The notes beneath the pieces were generated by a model. It was not told where the DNA came from. It saw nothing but the letters and a program-made list of their open reading frames with translations, and did no database searches. From the NCBI GenBank assembly GCA_965267405.1, contig OZ253954.1, positions 1,302,001-1,366,000 of the forward strand: a stretch of 64,000 bases of DNA, written 5' to 3'. Each line of letters starts with the position of its first letter. Position 1 is the first letter of the stretch. The position numbers and the translations under genes were made by a program. Below are positions 43,599-52,064 of the stretch, piece after piece. The DNA comes from JAPPOI01 sp028818055. GTDB taxonomy: Bacteria; Pseudomonadota; Alphaproteobacteria; Rhodobacterales; Rhodobacteraceae.

Positions 43599-44161
43599 TA
43601 CTTCTTCTTGGGGCCACCCATTTTCATGAGTTGTTCCTGCATTGCTGCCAACTGAGCGCGGATATCATCCAGCTCGGACGACTCTTCGCCCTCTTCTTCC
43701 TTGCTTTCAGCATCAGGTGCCGAAGGCCAGCCTGCACCAAACCCGCCAGTCATCGCTTTCATGAAGGCTTCTTGCTGCGCTTTCATTGCTTCGAAGCCGG
43801 GCATGTTCACCATTGGGTTCGTCATGCTTTCCATGACCTTCGACTGGCCCTCGCGCAGCATTTCGAAGCTCATGGCAAGGAACTCTGGAACAACGGATTG
43901 TGCTTGTGTTGTGTAAGACCGCACAAGATCAGTCAGCACCTCAAGCGGAAGCACATTTTCACCGCGGCTTTCATGCTCGGCAATGATTTGGAGAAGGTAC
44001 TGACGGGTCAGGTCATCGCCGGTTTTCAGGTCAACGATCTGTACTTCGCGCCCATCTCGGATGAATCTTGCGATGTCTTCGAGTGTGACATAGTCGGAAG
44101 TTTCAGTGTTATACAGCCGACGGCTTGCATAGCGTTTGATTAACAACGGCGAGCTGGCCAT
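43598..44161 (-). CDS. phaR: Polyhydroxyalkanoate synthesis repressor PhaR
   Basis: A 187-residue DNA-binding regulator of PHA storage granules. The conserved PHB/PHA accumulation regulator N-terminus LLIKRYASRRLYNTETSDYVTLEDIARFIRDG is present, followed by the Arg/Leu-rich middle. The tail is acidic and rich in Met/Gln. It represses phasin and synthase genes and binds PHA polymer. The frame is open to 44221, but the ATG at 44161 with GGGGAGGA upstream is preferred. No pha biosynthesis genes are in the window. Confidence 0.9.
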   Translation of the reverse strand: MASSPLLIKRYASRRLYNTETSDYVTLEDIARFIRDGREVQIVDLKTGDDLTRQYLLQIIAEHESRGENVLPLEVLTDLVRSYTTQAQSVVPEFLAMSFEMLREGQSKVMESMTNPMVNMPGFEAMKAQQEAFMKAMTGGFGAGWPSAPDAESKEEEGEESSELDDIRAQLAAMQEQLMKMGGPKKK

Positions 44162-44247
44162 CTCGTCCTCCCCAATGGCAGTGCTGCGGTGCAGCTTAGC
44201 CAGTGAATCCCAAAAAGCCAATTTTTTTCAAAGGTCTTGCAAAACGA

Positions 44248-44273
44248 AACGGCCCGGGAAAACCCGAGCCGTT
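44248..44273 (-). terminator. Terminator of the atp F0 operon
   Basis: AACGGCCCGGG (44248-44258) pairs with CCCGAGCCGTT (44263-44273) with one mismatch. On the minus strand it is followed by TCGTTTTGC, just past the atpF stop at 44296. Confidence 0.65.
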
Positions 44274-44295
44274 CTATCAGTGCAAAATGATCTGA

Positions 44296-44856
44296 TCAGT
44301 GAAGCTTGGCTTTGACCGTGTCAATTGCGTCGTCGATCAAGCTGGCAGCCTGTGCGTCTTGCATGTCGCGCGCAACAACCTCGCCGGCTGCGCCAACGGC
44401 GATGCGGATGGCCTCATCACGGACCTGACGAACGGCCGATGCTTCTGCTGACGAAATCTGATCTTCAGCGGCCTGAACCCGGCGTTCGATTGACAGTGCA
44501 AGGTCAGCCTTTGCGGCCTCGGCGGCCTCGGCAGCGCTTTCCTTGGCTTTGGCAACGATACGATCGGCTTGTTCCTGAACTTCAAGCTGCTTGCGTTCAA
44601 AACTTGCCAGAAGCGATTGGGCTTCTTCGCGCAGCGCGCGGGCTTCGTCGAGCTCGGCTTGGATGCCTGCAGCGCGTTTATCCAACAGGCCGCCCAAAAG
44701 AGACGGGACCTTGAAGTAAAACAGGACGCCGATGAACAACAGGAAGGCGATCGTTACGACAAAGTCGGTGTTCGCCAGACTGAAGAATGGCTTGCCTTCT
44801 GCGGCCATGGCCGGCGTAGCGACGACAAGTGCGATAAGCGTTGTGAAACGTGTCAT
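44296..44856 (-). CDS. atpF: ATP synthase F0 subunit b
   Basis: F0 subunit b, 186 residues, part of the peripheral stalk. An N-terminal segment ending AMAAEG may be a signal-like leader; then a transmembrane helix (about 29-50, TDFVVTIAFLLFIGVLFYF) and a long Ala/Glu/Arg/Lys coiled coil (about 60-175) follow. The frame is open to 44982, but the ATG at 44856 with AAGGGATAAGGG upstream is the real start. It is the last gene of the atpI-B-E-F'-F run, 4 bp after b'. Confidence 0.93.
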   Translation of the reverse strand: MTRFTTLIALVVATPAMAAEGKPFFSLANTDFVVTIAFLLFIGVLFYFKVPSLLGGLLDKRAAGIQAELDEARALREEAQSLLASFERKQLEVQEQADRIVAKAKESAAEAAEAAKADLALSIERRVQAAEDQISSAEASAVRQVRDEAIRIAVGAAGEVVARDMQDAQAASLIDDAIDTVKAKLH

Positions 44857-44860
44857 GCCC

Positions 44861-45388
44861 TTATCCCTTCGTCCGCGCTTCGACGGCGGCCTTGATGGCA
44901 GCTGAATCCGCTTTGACGCCCAGCGCTGCGGCAACGGCTTCAGCCGCTTCTGTCGCAACGTCGCGCACAGCCTCAGCTGCACCGGCGCGGATTTCCGTAA
45001 TTTTCGCTTCGCTTTCGGCTGTGCGAGCAGCGATCTCGGCGTCTGCCTTTTGCATCGCTACATCTACCTCGGCCTGAACTTCGGCCTTCGCCTCGGCGGC
45101 GATACGTCCAGCTTCTGCGCGTGCATCGGCCAAAGCCTTTTCATAGGCTGCCTCGGCGTCCGCCGCTTTCTGCTTCAGGTCTTCTGCCGCAGCGATATCA
45201 TTCGTGATGGTTCCTTGTCGCTCGGCCAGAACCGATGCGATCCGTGGAAGCGCGACACGCGACAACACGAGATAAATAATGATCAGCGTGACCACCAACC
45301 AGAAGATCTGATTGGGGAAGGTCGAAAAGTCCAACTGCGGCATGCCAGCCGCTTCGGCTCCGCCTGCGTCTGCTGTTTCTGTCGCCAT
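44861..45388 (-). CDS. atpG: ATP synthase F0 subunit b'
   Basis: The second, divergent b-type stalk subunit (b', also called AtpX/AtpF2), 175 residues. Alphaproteobacteria and phototrophs have b/b' heterodimers where E. coli has a b homodimer. An N-terminal membrane helix (about 27-45, NQIFWLVVTLIIIYLVLSRV) is followed by a coiled coil to the end. Family position FPNQIFWL is typical. It sits between atpE (80 bp) and atpF (4 bp). The symbol varies in the literature. Confidence 0.92.
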   Translation of the reverse strand: MATETADAGGAEAAGMPQLDFSTFPNQIFWLVVTLIIIYLVLSRVALPRIASVLAERQGTITNDIAAAEDLKQKAADAEAAYEKALADARAEAGRIAAEAKAEVQAEVDVAMQKADAEIAARTAESEAKITEIRAGAAEAVRDVATEAAEAVAAALGVKADSAAIKAAVEARTKG

Positions 45389-45468
45389 TGTGCGACCTCC
45401 TTTAAACCTTTTGGGTCATTCCCGCGCCCAAGACTCGGACGCGGGATGCGTAAGGAACTTAAAGGGTC

Positions 45469-45705
45469 TTAAACAGCGAACATCAGCAGAAGCGCTACGA
45501 GGAACGAGAAGATCCCCAGCGCTTCCGAGAACGCGATACCGATGAACATCGTGGCGGTCTGGCCACCAGCTGCAGATGGGTTGCGAAGTGCGCCCGAGAG
45601 GAAGTTACCAACAACGTGGCCCACACCAACAGCAGCACCGCCCATGCCTGTACAGGCCAGACCAGCACCGATGTATGCACCCATTTGTACGACGTCACCT
45701 TCCAT
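45469..45705 (-). CDS. atpE: ATP synthase F0 subunit c
   Basis: The 78-residue proteolipid subunit forming the rotor ring. Two membrane helices surround a polar loop with RNP (residues about 42-44); the proton-binding Glu lies in IAFSEALGIFSFL (about 60). The first helix has GAYIGAGLACTGMGGAAVGVG. The frame is open to 45777, but the ATG at 45705 with AAGGAG just upstream is correct. Proton-type, since the sodium-binding Gln/Ser pattern is absent. Confidence 0.97.
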   Translation of the reverse strand: MEGDVVQMGAYIGAGLACTGMGGAAVGVGHVVGNFLSGALRNPSAAGGQTATMFIGIAFSEALGIFSFLVALLLMFAV

Positions 45706-45754
45706 TTGATTTCTCCTTACGATGGAATTCTGTGATGAGAGTTTCGAACCCGAC

Positions 45755-46504
45755 TTAGTGATGCGGATGCAGAGCATCCTTCAGATAGACACAAGTCAGG
45801 ATCGCGAAGACGTAGGCCTGGATGAAAGAAACCAGAACCTCCAATGCGTAAATCGCGGTGATCGCCAGGATCGACAGCGGCGCGATCGCAAGCAGCGCAG
45901 CGAAAGCCGCGAACACTTTGATCACCGCGTGACCGGCCATCATGTTACCGGCCAAACGAATTGAGTGGCTGACCGGGCGCACGAAGTACGAGATAATTTC
46001 GATGACTGCCAAGATCGGACGCAGCACCAGAGGGGCCGAGCTGATCCAGAACAGGCTGAGGAAACCAGCGCCATGCTTAACAAAGCCAAGAATGGTCACG
46101 GCCAGGAAAACGGCCATCGCCATTACAGCGGTTACAGCAATATGGCTGGTGGTTGTGAAACTCATCGGTAGCAGGCCAAGGAAGTTGGCAAACACGATGA
46201 ACAAAAAGAGCGTCATGATGTATGGAAAGTACTTAACGCCGTCTTTTCCGGCGACGTCTTCCACCATCTTGTACACAAACCCGTAGGCAAGTTCGGCAAT
46301 CGACTGAACACGGCTTGGCACGATAGCGCGGCCACGGGTGCCAAGCACCATCAGCGCGATAATTGCCAAAACAGCCAGACCCATCCAGAGCGTCACGTTG
46401 GTTGGTGTGTACCAGCTTACTGGTCCATCACCGAACAACGGCTTTACGATGAACTGGTCCATCGGATGAAAAACAAGGCCGCCTTCGCTTTTCTCTTCCG
46501 CCAC
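45755..46504 (-). CDS. atpB: ATP synthase F0 subunit a
   Basis: Subunit a, 249 residues, the proton-channel stator. About five to six hydrophobic helices; the essential Arg lies in SHSIRLAGNMMAGH (about 185-198), the hallmark of the family. The N-terminal GLVFHPMDQFIVKPLFG is typical of alphaproteobacteria. It is two bases after atpI and 49 bp before atpE. Confidence 0.96.
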   Translation of the reverse strand: MAEEKSEGGLVFHPMDQFIVKPLFGDGPVSWYTPTNVTLWMGLAVLAIIALMVLGTRGRAIVPSRVQSIAELAYGFVYKMVEDVAGKDGVKYFPYIMTLFLFIVFANFLGLLPMSFTTTSHIAVTAVMAMAVFLAVTILGFVKHGAGFLSLFWISSAPLVLRPILAVIEIISYFVRPVSHSIRLAGNMMAGHAVIKVFAAFAALLAIAPLSILAITAIYALEVLVSFIQAYVFAILTCVYLKDALHPHH

Positions 46505-46506
46505 GC

Positions 46507-46833
46507 CTAGGTCCTTTCGTCATCTCCCGCATCCGCGGGCGCCATTTCCTTTGCGGTTCGCATCATTGTCTTGATGCCAGCCGCGAAACCCAAAAGGGTG
46601 AACACAATCATCAGGAACGGCTGCGTTCCAAAGAGCATGTCCAGCCCGTATCCCATGCCGAAGCCAATCCCCAGCCCCGCAACCAGTTCGATCACCATCC
46701 GCCAGGCATGTTGAGCCTGAGAATAATGCTCGTCCATGTGAGGCTTCGGTTCGTCAGACACCCGCTTGTCAGCAAGCTTGGCTTCCAACGCTTCCAGCCG
46801 GGCCTTATGGTCGCCTTGATCGGCTTTGGCCAT
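46507..46833 (-). CDS. atpI: ATP synthase accessory protein AtpI
   Basis: A 108-residue small membrane protein that helps c-ring assembly. It has a charged N-terminal coil and two helices (about 42-62 and 68-86; VAGLGIGFGMGYGLDMLFG, FLMIVFTLLGFAAGIKTMMR). An earlier ATG in frame (46848) exists, but GGAGGT lies 6-7 bp before the ATG at 46833. It is the first gene of the F0 operon; as usual in alphaproteobacteria the F1 genes are not adjacent. Confidence 0.9.
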   Translation of the reverse strand: MAKADQGDHKARLEALEAKLADKRVSDEPKPHMDEHYSQAQHAWRMVIELVAGLGIGFGMGYGLDMLFGTQPFLMIVFTLLGFAAGIKTMMRTAKEMAPADAGDDERT

Positions 46834-46862
46834 GCCAGATACCTCCATGAGAAGTTGTGCAC

Positions 46863-46891
46863 GGTCTAGGGCGCAAGGCGTTAAGAGTCAA
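46863..46891 (-). promoter_or_regulatory. Predicted promoter of the atpI-F operon
   Basis: On the minus strand TTGACT (46891-46886) and TAGACC (46868-46863) lie 17 bp apart, a good sigma-70-like match at ideal spacing. The start of transcription would be about 20-25 bp ahead of the atpI ATG at 46833. The region beyond (46900-46990) is AT-rich. Confidence 0.45.
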
Positions 46892-46993
46892 TGTGGGCAA
46901 TTCTGATCTAAATCGCTGAAATTATTGCTATAAATCAAATATGCGCATTTGTCGCGACAGGACCGATATTTAACCGATAGGTTGACCTTTTGC

Positions 46994-47575
46994 TTAGGGA
47001 TCGACTTGATCAGCCGGGACGCAATCAATCCACTCACCAAAATTGCCACTCAGGAAGCGTTCGAAACGGCCTGATACCCAGAGAATTGAATAACTTCGAA
47101 CGATGTCTGCGTCTGGCGCCTGCCCTCGGATCATCGCACGGCTTCCTTTCTGCTGGAGACCTTCGATTCTTGGGACGACGGCAACAAAGATTGCCGGCAT
47201 CGACGCTTCCAATTCGGGATTGTGTTTGCGCCTTTCGATGTAGTTTTCCGGCTCGCCGTTTGCGGGGTAGGTTTCGGGTTCGTCAGCGGACCGATCCCAG
47301 CTGCGCCAGTCGATCGAAACAACCTTGTTATATGTCACGGGCGCGAAGGTAAGCCCCGTGAACCCCGCTTTCTCAATTTGAGCCTTGGCCTCAGACGTGA
47401 CCAGAAACTCGCCGTGGGGGAACATCACAGGCGGGACAAAGGGACCAGCGCGCTCGACAGAGTATTCTTGCGTGCCGTCGAAATACGTGTGTCCGTTCAT
47501 CATACCGTTCAAAAGCATATCGCCGTAATCGCCCCAAGGCGCGCGCCGTCGACGCAACTCATAGAAATCAGACAC
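46994..47575 (-). CDS. Hypothetical protein (possible Imm11/DUF1629-like)
   Basis: A 193-residue soluble acidic protein with no signal peptide. No family is recognised with confidence. The order of elements (VTSEAKAQIEKAGFTGLTFAPV in the middle and SILWVSGRFERFLSGNFGEWIDCVPAD near the end) is loosely reminiscent of the Imm11/DUF1629 immunity proteins, in which a Leu-rich helix is followed by GL.F.PV, but no toxin gene is nearby. It stands alone, with a DMT transporter upstream by 32 bp on the same strand. Confidence 0.6.
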   Translation of the reverse strand: MSDFYELRRRRAPWGDYGDMLLNGMMNGHTYFDGTQEYSVERAGPFVPPVMFPHGEFLVTSEAKAQIEKAGFTGLTFAPVTYNKVVSIDWRSWDRSADEPETYPANGEPENYIERRKHNPELEASMPAIFVAVVPRIEGLQQKGSRAMIRGQAPDADIVRSYSILWVSGRFERFLSGNFGEWIDCVPADQVDP

Positions 47576-47607
47576 GCCGCAATCTCCAGGCCACCAAGCT
47601 TCTGTGG

Positions 47608-48483
47608 CTAGTTTCGCTGCCGCGCGATCCGTCCGTCAATAAAGATCAAGCCGGTGAAGATCGCGGCCATGCCTGCGAAATGCAGGATTTGCAGGTTCTC
47701 GTTCAATACAAACCACCCGAGGAAGACTGCAGACAGAGGCGCAATGAACGTGACCGTTGACGTCTTTGTGGCGCCTGCACGCGGCAATATTGCGAATGCA
47801 ATCATGAAGAATATTCCGGTTAGCACCGGACCCAGTATCAAGACGGAAAGAATTGACGTGCCGCTCACGTTGCTTGGTAGACCCTCGCTCAACATCATAA
47901 CGGGCAGGATCAGAATGGATGCGAATGTGAAGGACCAGGCAGCAACAACCCCCATATCCATACTCTTTGCGGATCTGATCAGGTTTGTTCCAAACCCGTA
48001 GCCGAGTGGGGCTAGCAAGCACAGCAATACACCCAGAAGGCGCGAGCCTTCGCCCGAGTTCAGCTCTGGAATTGTGATGAAAATGATCCCGAGAAATCCT
48101 GCAAAAACACCGAAGACTTTCAGTTGGGTCGCCCGCTCGCCCTCAGGCCAAAAGTGCGAGATGATGACGACGAGAACTGGGGTTAGTGCATTGATAATGC
48201 CAGCAATTCCCGATGCGACATACTGTTGACCCAAGGGAAAGGCGCTCATCGGCAAAGCGAACATGAGCGCGCCGATTGCAAACACCTTACCCCATTGACC
48301 GCTGGTTATCGCGCGAGCACGGCCCGTTGCTGCAAGTATCACCCAACACGTCAGAGCGGCAGTTGAGACACGGAGAAATCCGATCGTGTATGGACCGAGG
48401 TCATTCAAAAGAACTTCCATGAAAAAGAATGACGTTCCCCACCCCAGTCCAAGAATAAAAATGATGATCCAATCGCGATCCAT
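47608..48483 (-). CDS. DMT superfamily transporter (EamA type)
   Basis: A 291-residue inner membrane protein with ten hydrophobic helices in two EamA repeats (about 4-130 and 145-285), the second ending in AAIFTGLIFIDGR. Third DMT transporter of the window; substrate unknown. The frame is open to 48588, but the ATG at 48483 has GAAAGG upstream and is preferred. An ArsR regulator gene starts divergently 104 bp away and could control it. Confidence 0.87.
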   Translation of the reverse strand: MDRDWIIIFILGLGWGTSFFFMEVLLNDLGPYTIGFLRVSTAALTCWVILAATGRARAITSGQWGKVFAIGALMFALPMSAFPLGQQYVASGIAGIINALTPVLVVIISHFWPEGERATQLKVFGVFAGFLGIIFITIPELNSGEGSRLLGVLLCLLAPLGYGFGTNLIRSAKSMDMGVVAAWSFTFASILILPVMMLSEGLPSNVSGTSILSVLILGPVLTGIFFMIAFAILPRAGATKTSTVTFIAPLSAVFLGWFVLNENLQILHFAGMAAIFTGLIFIDGRIARQRN

Positions 48484-48587
48484 AATGTGCCTTTCGAATT
48501 CTTGGGCGCATAAGGCATCCTTTGCCGACCCCTCGCAATCCGAAACGTCGCTTTTCTGTTGGGTTACGCACGGATACTGTGCCAGCA

Positions 48588-48935
48588 ATGGCCGATCATC
48601 TGGATATCGTTTTTGCAGCTCTTGCTGATCCGACCCGCCGGCAGATCCTTGTGATGCTGCTTGAAGACGATATGGCTGTTACAGATGTCGCCGAGCCTTT
48701 TGAGATGTCGGTTGCGGCGATCTCAAAGCATCTGACGGTTTTGACCCGTGCCGGGTTGATTACTCAAGAGAAGCGAGGACGGGTCAAATGGTGCAAACTG
48801 GAACCCGACGCGATGAAGGAAACCAGCATTTGGATGCAGGCCTTCGGACAATTTGAGGCCGTCGATCTGGATGCCTTTGAGGCGTTCCTGGAAAACGAGC
48901 TAACTATGCTTCCCGAAGAAAGCGCGGAAGAATGA
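48588..48935 (+). CDS. ArsR-family winged-helix regulator
   Basis: A 115-residue metalloregulator-type winged helix. ALADPTRRQILVMLLEDDMAVTDVAEPFEMSVAAISKHLTVLTRAGLIT is the typical HTH region, and RGRVKWCKLEP the wing. The usual metal motif ELCVCDL is absent, so it probably senses something other than metal. The frame extends up to 48522; ATG 48588 gives the family length. It is divergent from the DMT transporter and convergent with the LysR gene, 21 bp away. Confidence 0.88.
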   Translation: MADHLDIVFAALADPTRRQILVMLLEDDMAVTDVAEPFEMSVAAISKHLTVLTRAGLITQEKRGRVKWCKLEPDAMKETSIWMQAFGQFEAVDLDAFEAFLENELTMLPEESAEE

Positions 48936-48956
48936 TCGCCTTGCCAGCACTGCGCG

Positions 48957-49835
48957 TTACCAGGATTTCGCTTCTTCTTTGAGGAACTTGAGAAAGGTTT
49001 GCACCTTTGTCGTTCGGTGCAGGTCCACATGGGTGACCAGCCAAAGCCGCCCCTGCCATTCTTCAAGCGGCTCGAAGACCTGTTGAAGGTTCGAATAGCG
49101 CTCAGCCTCCCAAGTAGAGAGGAAGCCAATCCCTACACCGGCGCACATGGCGTCACGCAGAATGCGCGCGTCCGTCGCACGGAAGATGATCTGATCTGGC
49201 GTTACGCGTTCATGCAACCAACGGGTAAACGGGGCCCGGCTTTCGAAATTGTCATGGGCAACGAACCTGTGCCCACTCAGGTCTTCCAACGACTCGGGTT
49301 TGCCGAACCGTTTTATGTACGCGTCCGACGCGTAAAGGGATATTGGCTGCGAGATAAACGGTTGAACAACATTGTCCGGATTATCCGGCGCGCGGCCTGC
49401 GCGCAAAGCGACATGGGCCTCACCATACTCAAGCCGGAACAAGCGTTCGCCTGTGAGATAGCGAACAATGATGTCCGGGTACTTGTCCTGAAACCGAACC
49501 AGCGTCGGCGTCAACCGCGGAGACGTTGAAGGAAGCGAGGTAATCACAAGCTCGCCATCCACGGCGTCGCCACGACCACGAATTCGGCCGACAAGCTGAG
49601 TGAACTGATCATCCGTTGCCTGTGCGACTTGCAACAGGTCGGCTCCGGCCTCGGTCGATGTATAACCGCGCGCATGCCGCTGAAAAAGTTTTACACCAAG
49701 TTGTTCTTCCAATGCGTCGATGTGCCGGATGACCGTTGCGTGGTGAACGCCCAGTGCCTCGGCTGCGCCACTGACAGTTCCCATGCGGGCAACGTGATAA
49801 GCTGTGCGAATTTCGTCCCAAGTGCTGATTGTCAT
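48957..49835 (-). CDS. LysR-family transcriptional regulator
   Basis: A 292-residue LysR-type regulator. The N-terminal winged helix (about 5-65: RTAYHVARMGTVSGAAEALGVHHATVIRHIDALEEQLGVKLFQRHARGYTST) is typical, and the periplasmic-binding-like effector domain follows from about residue 90. It is divergently placed to azoR and DoxX with 177 bp between, so it probably controls that pair and itself. The inducer is not known; by context a quinone or azo compound. Confidence 0.92.
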   Translation of the reverse strand: MTISTWDEIRTAYHVARMGTVSGAAEALGVHHATVIRHIDALEEQLGVKLFQRHARGYTSTEAGADLLQVAQATDDQFTQLVGRIRGRGDAVDGELVITSLPSTSPRLTPTLVRFQDKYPDIIVRYLTGERLFRLEYGEAHVALRAGRAPDNPDNVVQPFISQPISLYASDAYIKRFGKPESLEDLSGHRFVAHDNFESRAPFTRWLHERVTPDQIIFRATDARILRDAMCAGVGIGFLSTWEAERYSNLQQVFEPLEEWQGRLWLVTHVDLHRTTKVQTFLKFLKEEAKSW

Positions 49836-49857
49836 GGAGGTGTCCTGGAATAGATAC

Positions 49858-49870
49858 TCAAAATCTTTGA
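49858..49870. promoter_or_regulatory. T-N11-A LysR-type binding site
   Basis: TCAAAATCTTTGA: arms TCAAA and TTTGA are perfect inverse repeats, giving the T-N11-A core that LysR proteins recognise. It lies 23 bp before the LysR start codon, between the divergent regulator and azoR genes, where an autoregulatory or activation site is expected. Confidence 0.5.
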
Positions 49871-50012
49871 ATCATTATCGTGCATTTCCGCGCGATATTA
49901 AAGGCAAAATCCGCAATCTTCACAAAATTGCACATTTGGCGTGAAGAAACGAGGAATGGCTATCGCCGCGCTGCCGCATAGATTGCCGGTCAACGGATGA
50001 ATGAGGAAAACC

Positions 50013-50609
50013 ATGACCGTAAACGTATTGAGAATCGACGGCTCGGCCCGCACCACAGGTTCAGTAACCCGTGACCTGACCGATCGTATCATTGAAAAAA
50101 TCGACGCCGCTCAGCCAGCTGTCGTCGTGACACGCGACCTATCGAATCCCTTGCCGCTTTTGACGGAAAGTTGGGTTGGCGCCAACTTTACCGCACCGGA
50201 CGAGCGGAGCGAGAGCCAGAACGAAGAACTGGCGCTTTCAGATACGCTCGTTAGCGAACTGACTGACGCGGACATCGTCGTGATTGGCCTGCCAATCTAT
50301 AACTTTGGTGTTCCAGCCTCGGTCAAAGCATGGGTCGATCTGGTCGCTCGTGCTGGCGTGACATTCAAATACACCGAAACCGGTCCTGTCGGTCTGCTTG
50401 AAGGCAAGCGAGTCATCGTTGCCGTGGCTTCAGGTGGAACGCCCATGGGGTCAGATTGGGACTACGCCACGAACTATGTGCGACATGTCCTTGGGTTCCT
50501 TGGTATTGAAGACGTTCTCTTTGTTGCTGCCGACGGCATGATGACAAATCCGGAAGAAAAGCTGGATGAGGCTATCAGTGCAATCGACGCGATAGACATC
50601 GCCGCATAA
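50013..50609 (+). CDS. azoR: FMN-dependent NADH-azoreductase
   Basis: A 198-residue flavodoxin-fold azoreductase that reduces azo dyes and quinones with NADH. Family marks: VLRIDGSARTTGSVTRDL (about 4-21), the conserved IVVIGLPIYNFGVPASVKAWVDLVARAGVTFKYTETGPVGLLEGKR (about 88-132) and the GG(T)PMGSDWDY loop. The ATG at 50013 is preferred over 50001 because TGAGGAAAA lies just before it. It is co-transcribed with a DoxX-like gene 15 bp downstream and divergent from the LysR gene. Confidence 0.9.
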   Translation: MTVNVLRIDGSARTTGSVTRDLTDRIIEKIDAAQPAVVVTRDLSNPLPLLTESWVGANFTAPDERSESQNEELALSDTLVSELTDADIVVIGLPIYNFGVPASVKAWVDLVARAGVTFKYTETGPVGLLEGKRVIVAVASGGTPMGSDWDYATNYVRHVLGFLGIEDVLFVAADGMMTNPEEKLDEAISAIDAIDIAA

Positions 50610-50624
50610 CTGAAAGGCACGACC

Positions 50625-50966
50625 ATGAATTACGTTACTCTTGCCGTTAAGGTTCTTCTGACACTGGCATTCGTTGCCGCAGGTGGAGCCAAGTTGATTG
50701 GCGCCGAGATGATGGTTGCCACGTACGAAGCCATCGGTGTTGGCCAATGGTTCCGCTACGTGACTGGTATCATCGAGATTGGTGGAGCAATTTTGCTTTG
50801 GATTAAGGGCCGCGAAGCCATTGGCGCAGGTCTTCTGGTCTGCACCATGATCGGCGCTGTTATTGCCCACTTTGTCATTCTTGGGCCATCAGCTGTTCCA
50901 GCGCTGGTATTGGGTGTTCTGTCGGCATTCCTGCTGTGGAACTATCGCGGTCAGCTGACTTCGTAA
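50625..50966 (+). CDS. DoxX-like membrane protein
   Basis: A 113-residue protein with four hydrophobic helices. AFVAAGGAKLIGAEMMVATYEAIGVGQWFRYVTGIIEIGGAILLWI is typical of the DoxX-like family. Members are often found next to oxidoreductases and may help reduce quinones at the membrane; the exact role is unproven. It follows azoR by 15 bp with GAAAGG upstream, so the two form an operon. Confidence 0.87.
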   Translation: MNYVTLAVKVLLTLAFVAAGGAKLIGAEMMVATYEAIGVGQWFRYVTGIIEIGGAILLWIKGREAIGAGLLVCTMIGAVIAHFVILGPSAVPALVLGVLSAFLLWNYRGQLTS

Positions 50967-50986
50967 CGACAAATGAACGGATAATG

Positions 50987-51014
50987 AAGGCAGGCCGATG
51001 GCCTGCCTTTTTTG
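50987..51014 (+). terminator. Rho-independent terminator after DoxX gene
   Basis: AAGGCAGGCC (50987-50996) pairs perfectly with GGCCTGCCTT (51000-51009) around a 3-nt loop, followed by TTTTTG. It ends the azoR-DoxX operon and abuts the stop of the convergent ABC ATPase gene at 51015. Confidence 0.88.
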
Positions 51015-52064
51015 TTATTTGATTGCTTTTCCATCTGCATCAAAGAAATGCAGCCTGTCTTCCGGAGCAATCAGGCCAATGCGTTCGCCTTCTTTCAAAT
51101 GAGTGTCCCCGTCTGCACGCACGGTGATCTGACCGAGAGGTCCGCCATCAATGATCAGGAAGGTGTCAGCTCCGAGATACTCGAGCACATCTACTGTACC
51201 GTCACACATCCCTTCGCCAGCGGCGCCGACTTGGATGTGCTCTGGCCGGATACCGACCTTGGTGGCGGGGTGATCACCCTTGAACGGACCACCACGTCCG
51301 CCTTCCAGTGTGAAGGCTCCGTCGTTTGTCGAACAGTCCAGCACATTCATTTTCGGTGAACCGATAAATTGCGCAACGAATAGGTTGGCCGGGTTTGTAT
51401 AGAGTTCCCGTGGCGATCCAACTTGCGCGATCACCCCGAATTCCAAAACCACGATCCGGTCGGCAAGGGTCATCGCTTCAACTTGGTCGTGCGTGACGTA
51501 GATCATCGTCCGCTTTAGGTTCTGGTGCAGCTTCGCGATCTCATAGCGCATCTCAACACGAAGGGCGGCGTCGAGATTGGAGAGAGGCTCGTCAAATAGA
51601 AACGCGGTTGGGTCGCGCACGATGGATCGACCAATCGCAACCCGCTGGCGTTGCCCACCCGACAGTGCCTTTGGCCGACGATCAAGATAAGGCTCAAGTT
51701 TCAGAACCTCAGCCGCAGCATCGACTTTCTCGGCAATTTCGGCTTTGGGACGGCCGGCCGTTTTCAGCGAAAATCCCATGTTATCGCGCACCGACATGTG
51801 CGGATAAAGAGCGTAAGACTGGAAAACCATCGTCAGTCCGCGTTTGGACGGAGGGTCAGCCGTTTTGTCATCACCGTCGATCAACAGACTGCCGCGGCTG
51901 ATCTCTTCGAGGCCACCTATCATCCTGAGCAACGTCGATTTTCCACAGCCCGACGGGCCGACGAACACGACAAACTCGCCATCCTCGATCTCAAGGTCGA
52001 TGCCCTTGATGACCTGCAATTCGCCGAACCATTTTTCTACGGCTTGAAGTGTGATTGCACCCAT
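51015..52064 (-). CDS. Sugar ABC transporter ATP-binding protein (MalK/UgpC type)
   Basis: Cytosolic ATPase, 349 residues, of a carbohydrate importer. Walker A GPSGCGKST (about 36-44), Q-loop VFQSYALYPHM, signature LSGGQRQRVAIGR (about 135-147), Walker B FLFDEPLSNLD and the H-loop YVTHDQ are all intact. The C-terminal regulatory TOBE/OB domain (about 240-345) has the VGIRPEHI segment typical of MalK. It starts with an ATG that overlaps the stop of the hydrolase gene in TAATG. Last gene of the LacI-headed operon. Confidence 0.95.
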   Translation of the reverse strand: MGAITLQAVEKWFGELQVIKGIDLEIEDGEFVVFVGPSGCGKSTLLRMIGGLEEISRGSLLIDGDDKTADPPSKRGLTMVFQSYALYPHMSVRDNMGFSLKTAGRPKAEIAEKVDAAAEVLKLEPYLDRRPKALSGGQRQRVAIGRSIVRDPTAFLFDEPLSNLDAALRVEMRYEIAKLHQNLKRTMIYVTHDQVEAMTLADRIVVLEFGVIAQVGSPRELYTNPANLFVAQFIGSPKMNVLDCSTNDGAFTLEGGRGGPFKGDHPATKVGIRPEHIQVGAAGEGMCDGTVDVLEYLGADTFLIIDGGPLGQITVRADGDTHLKEGERIGLIAPEDRLHFFDADGKAIK

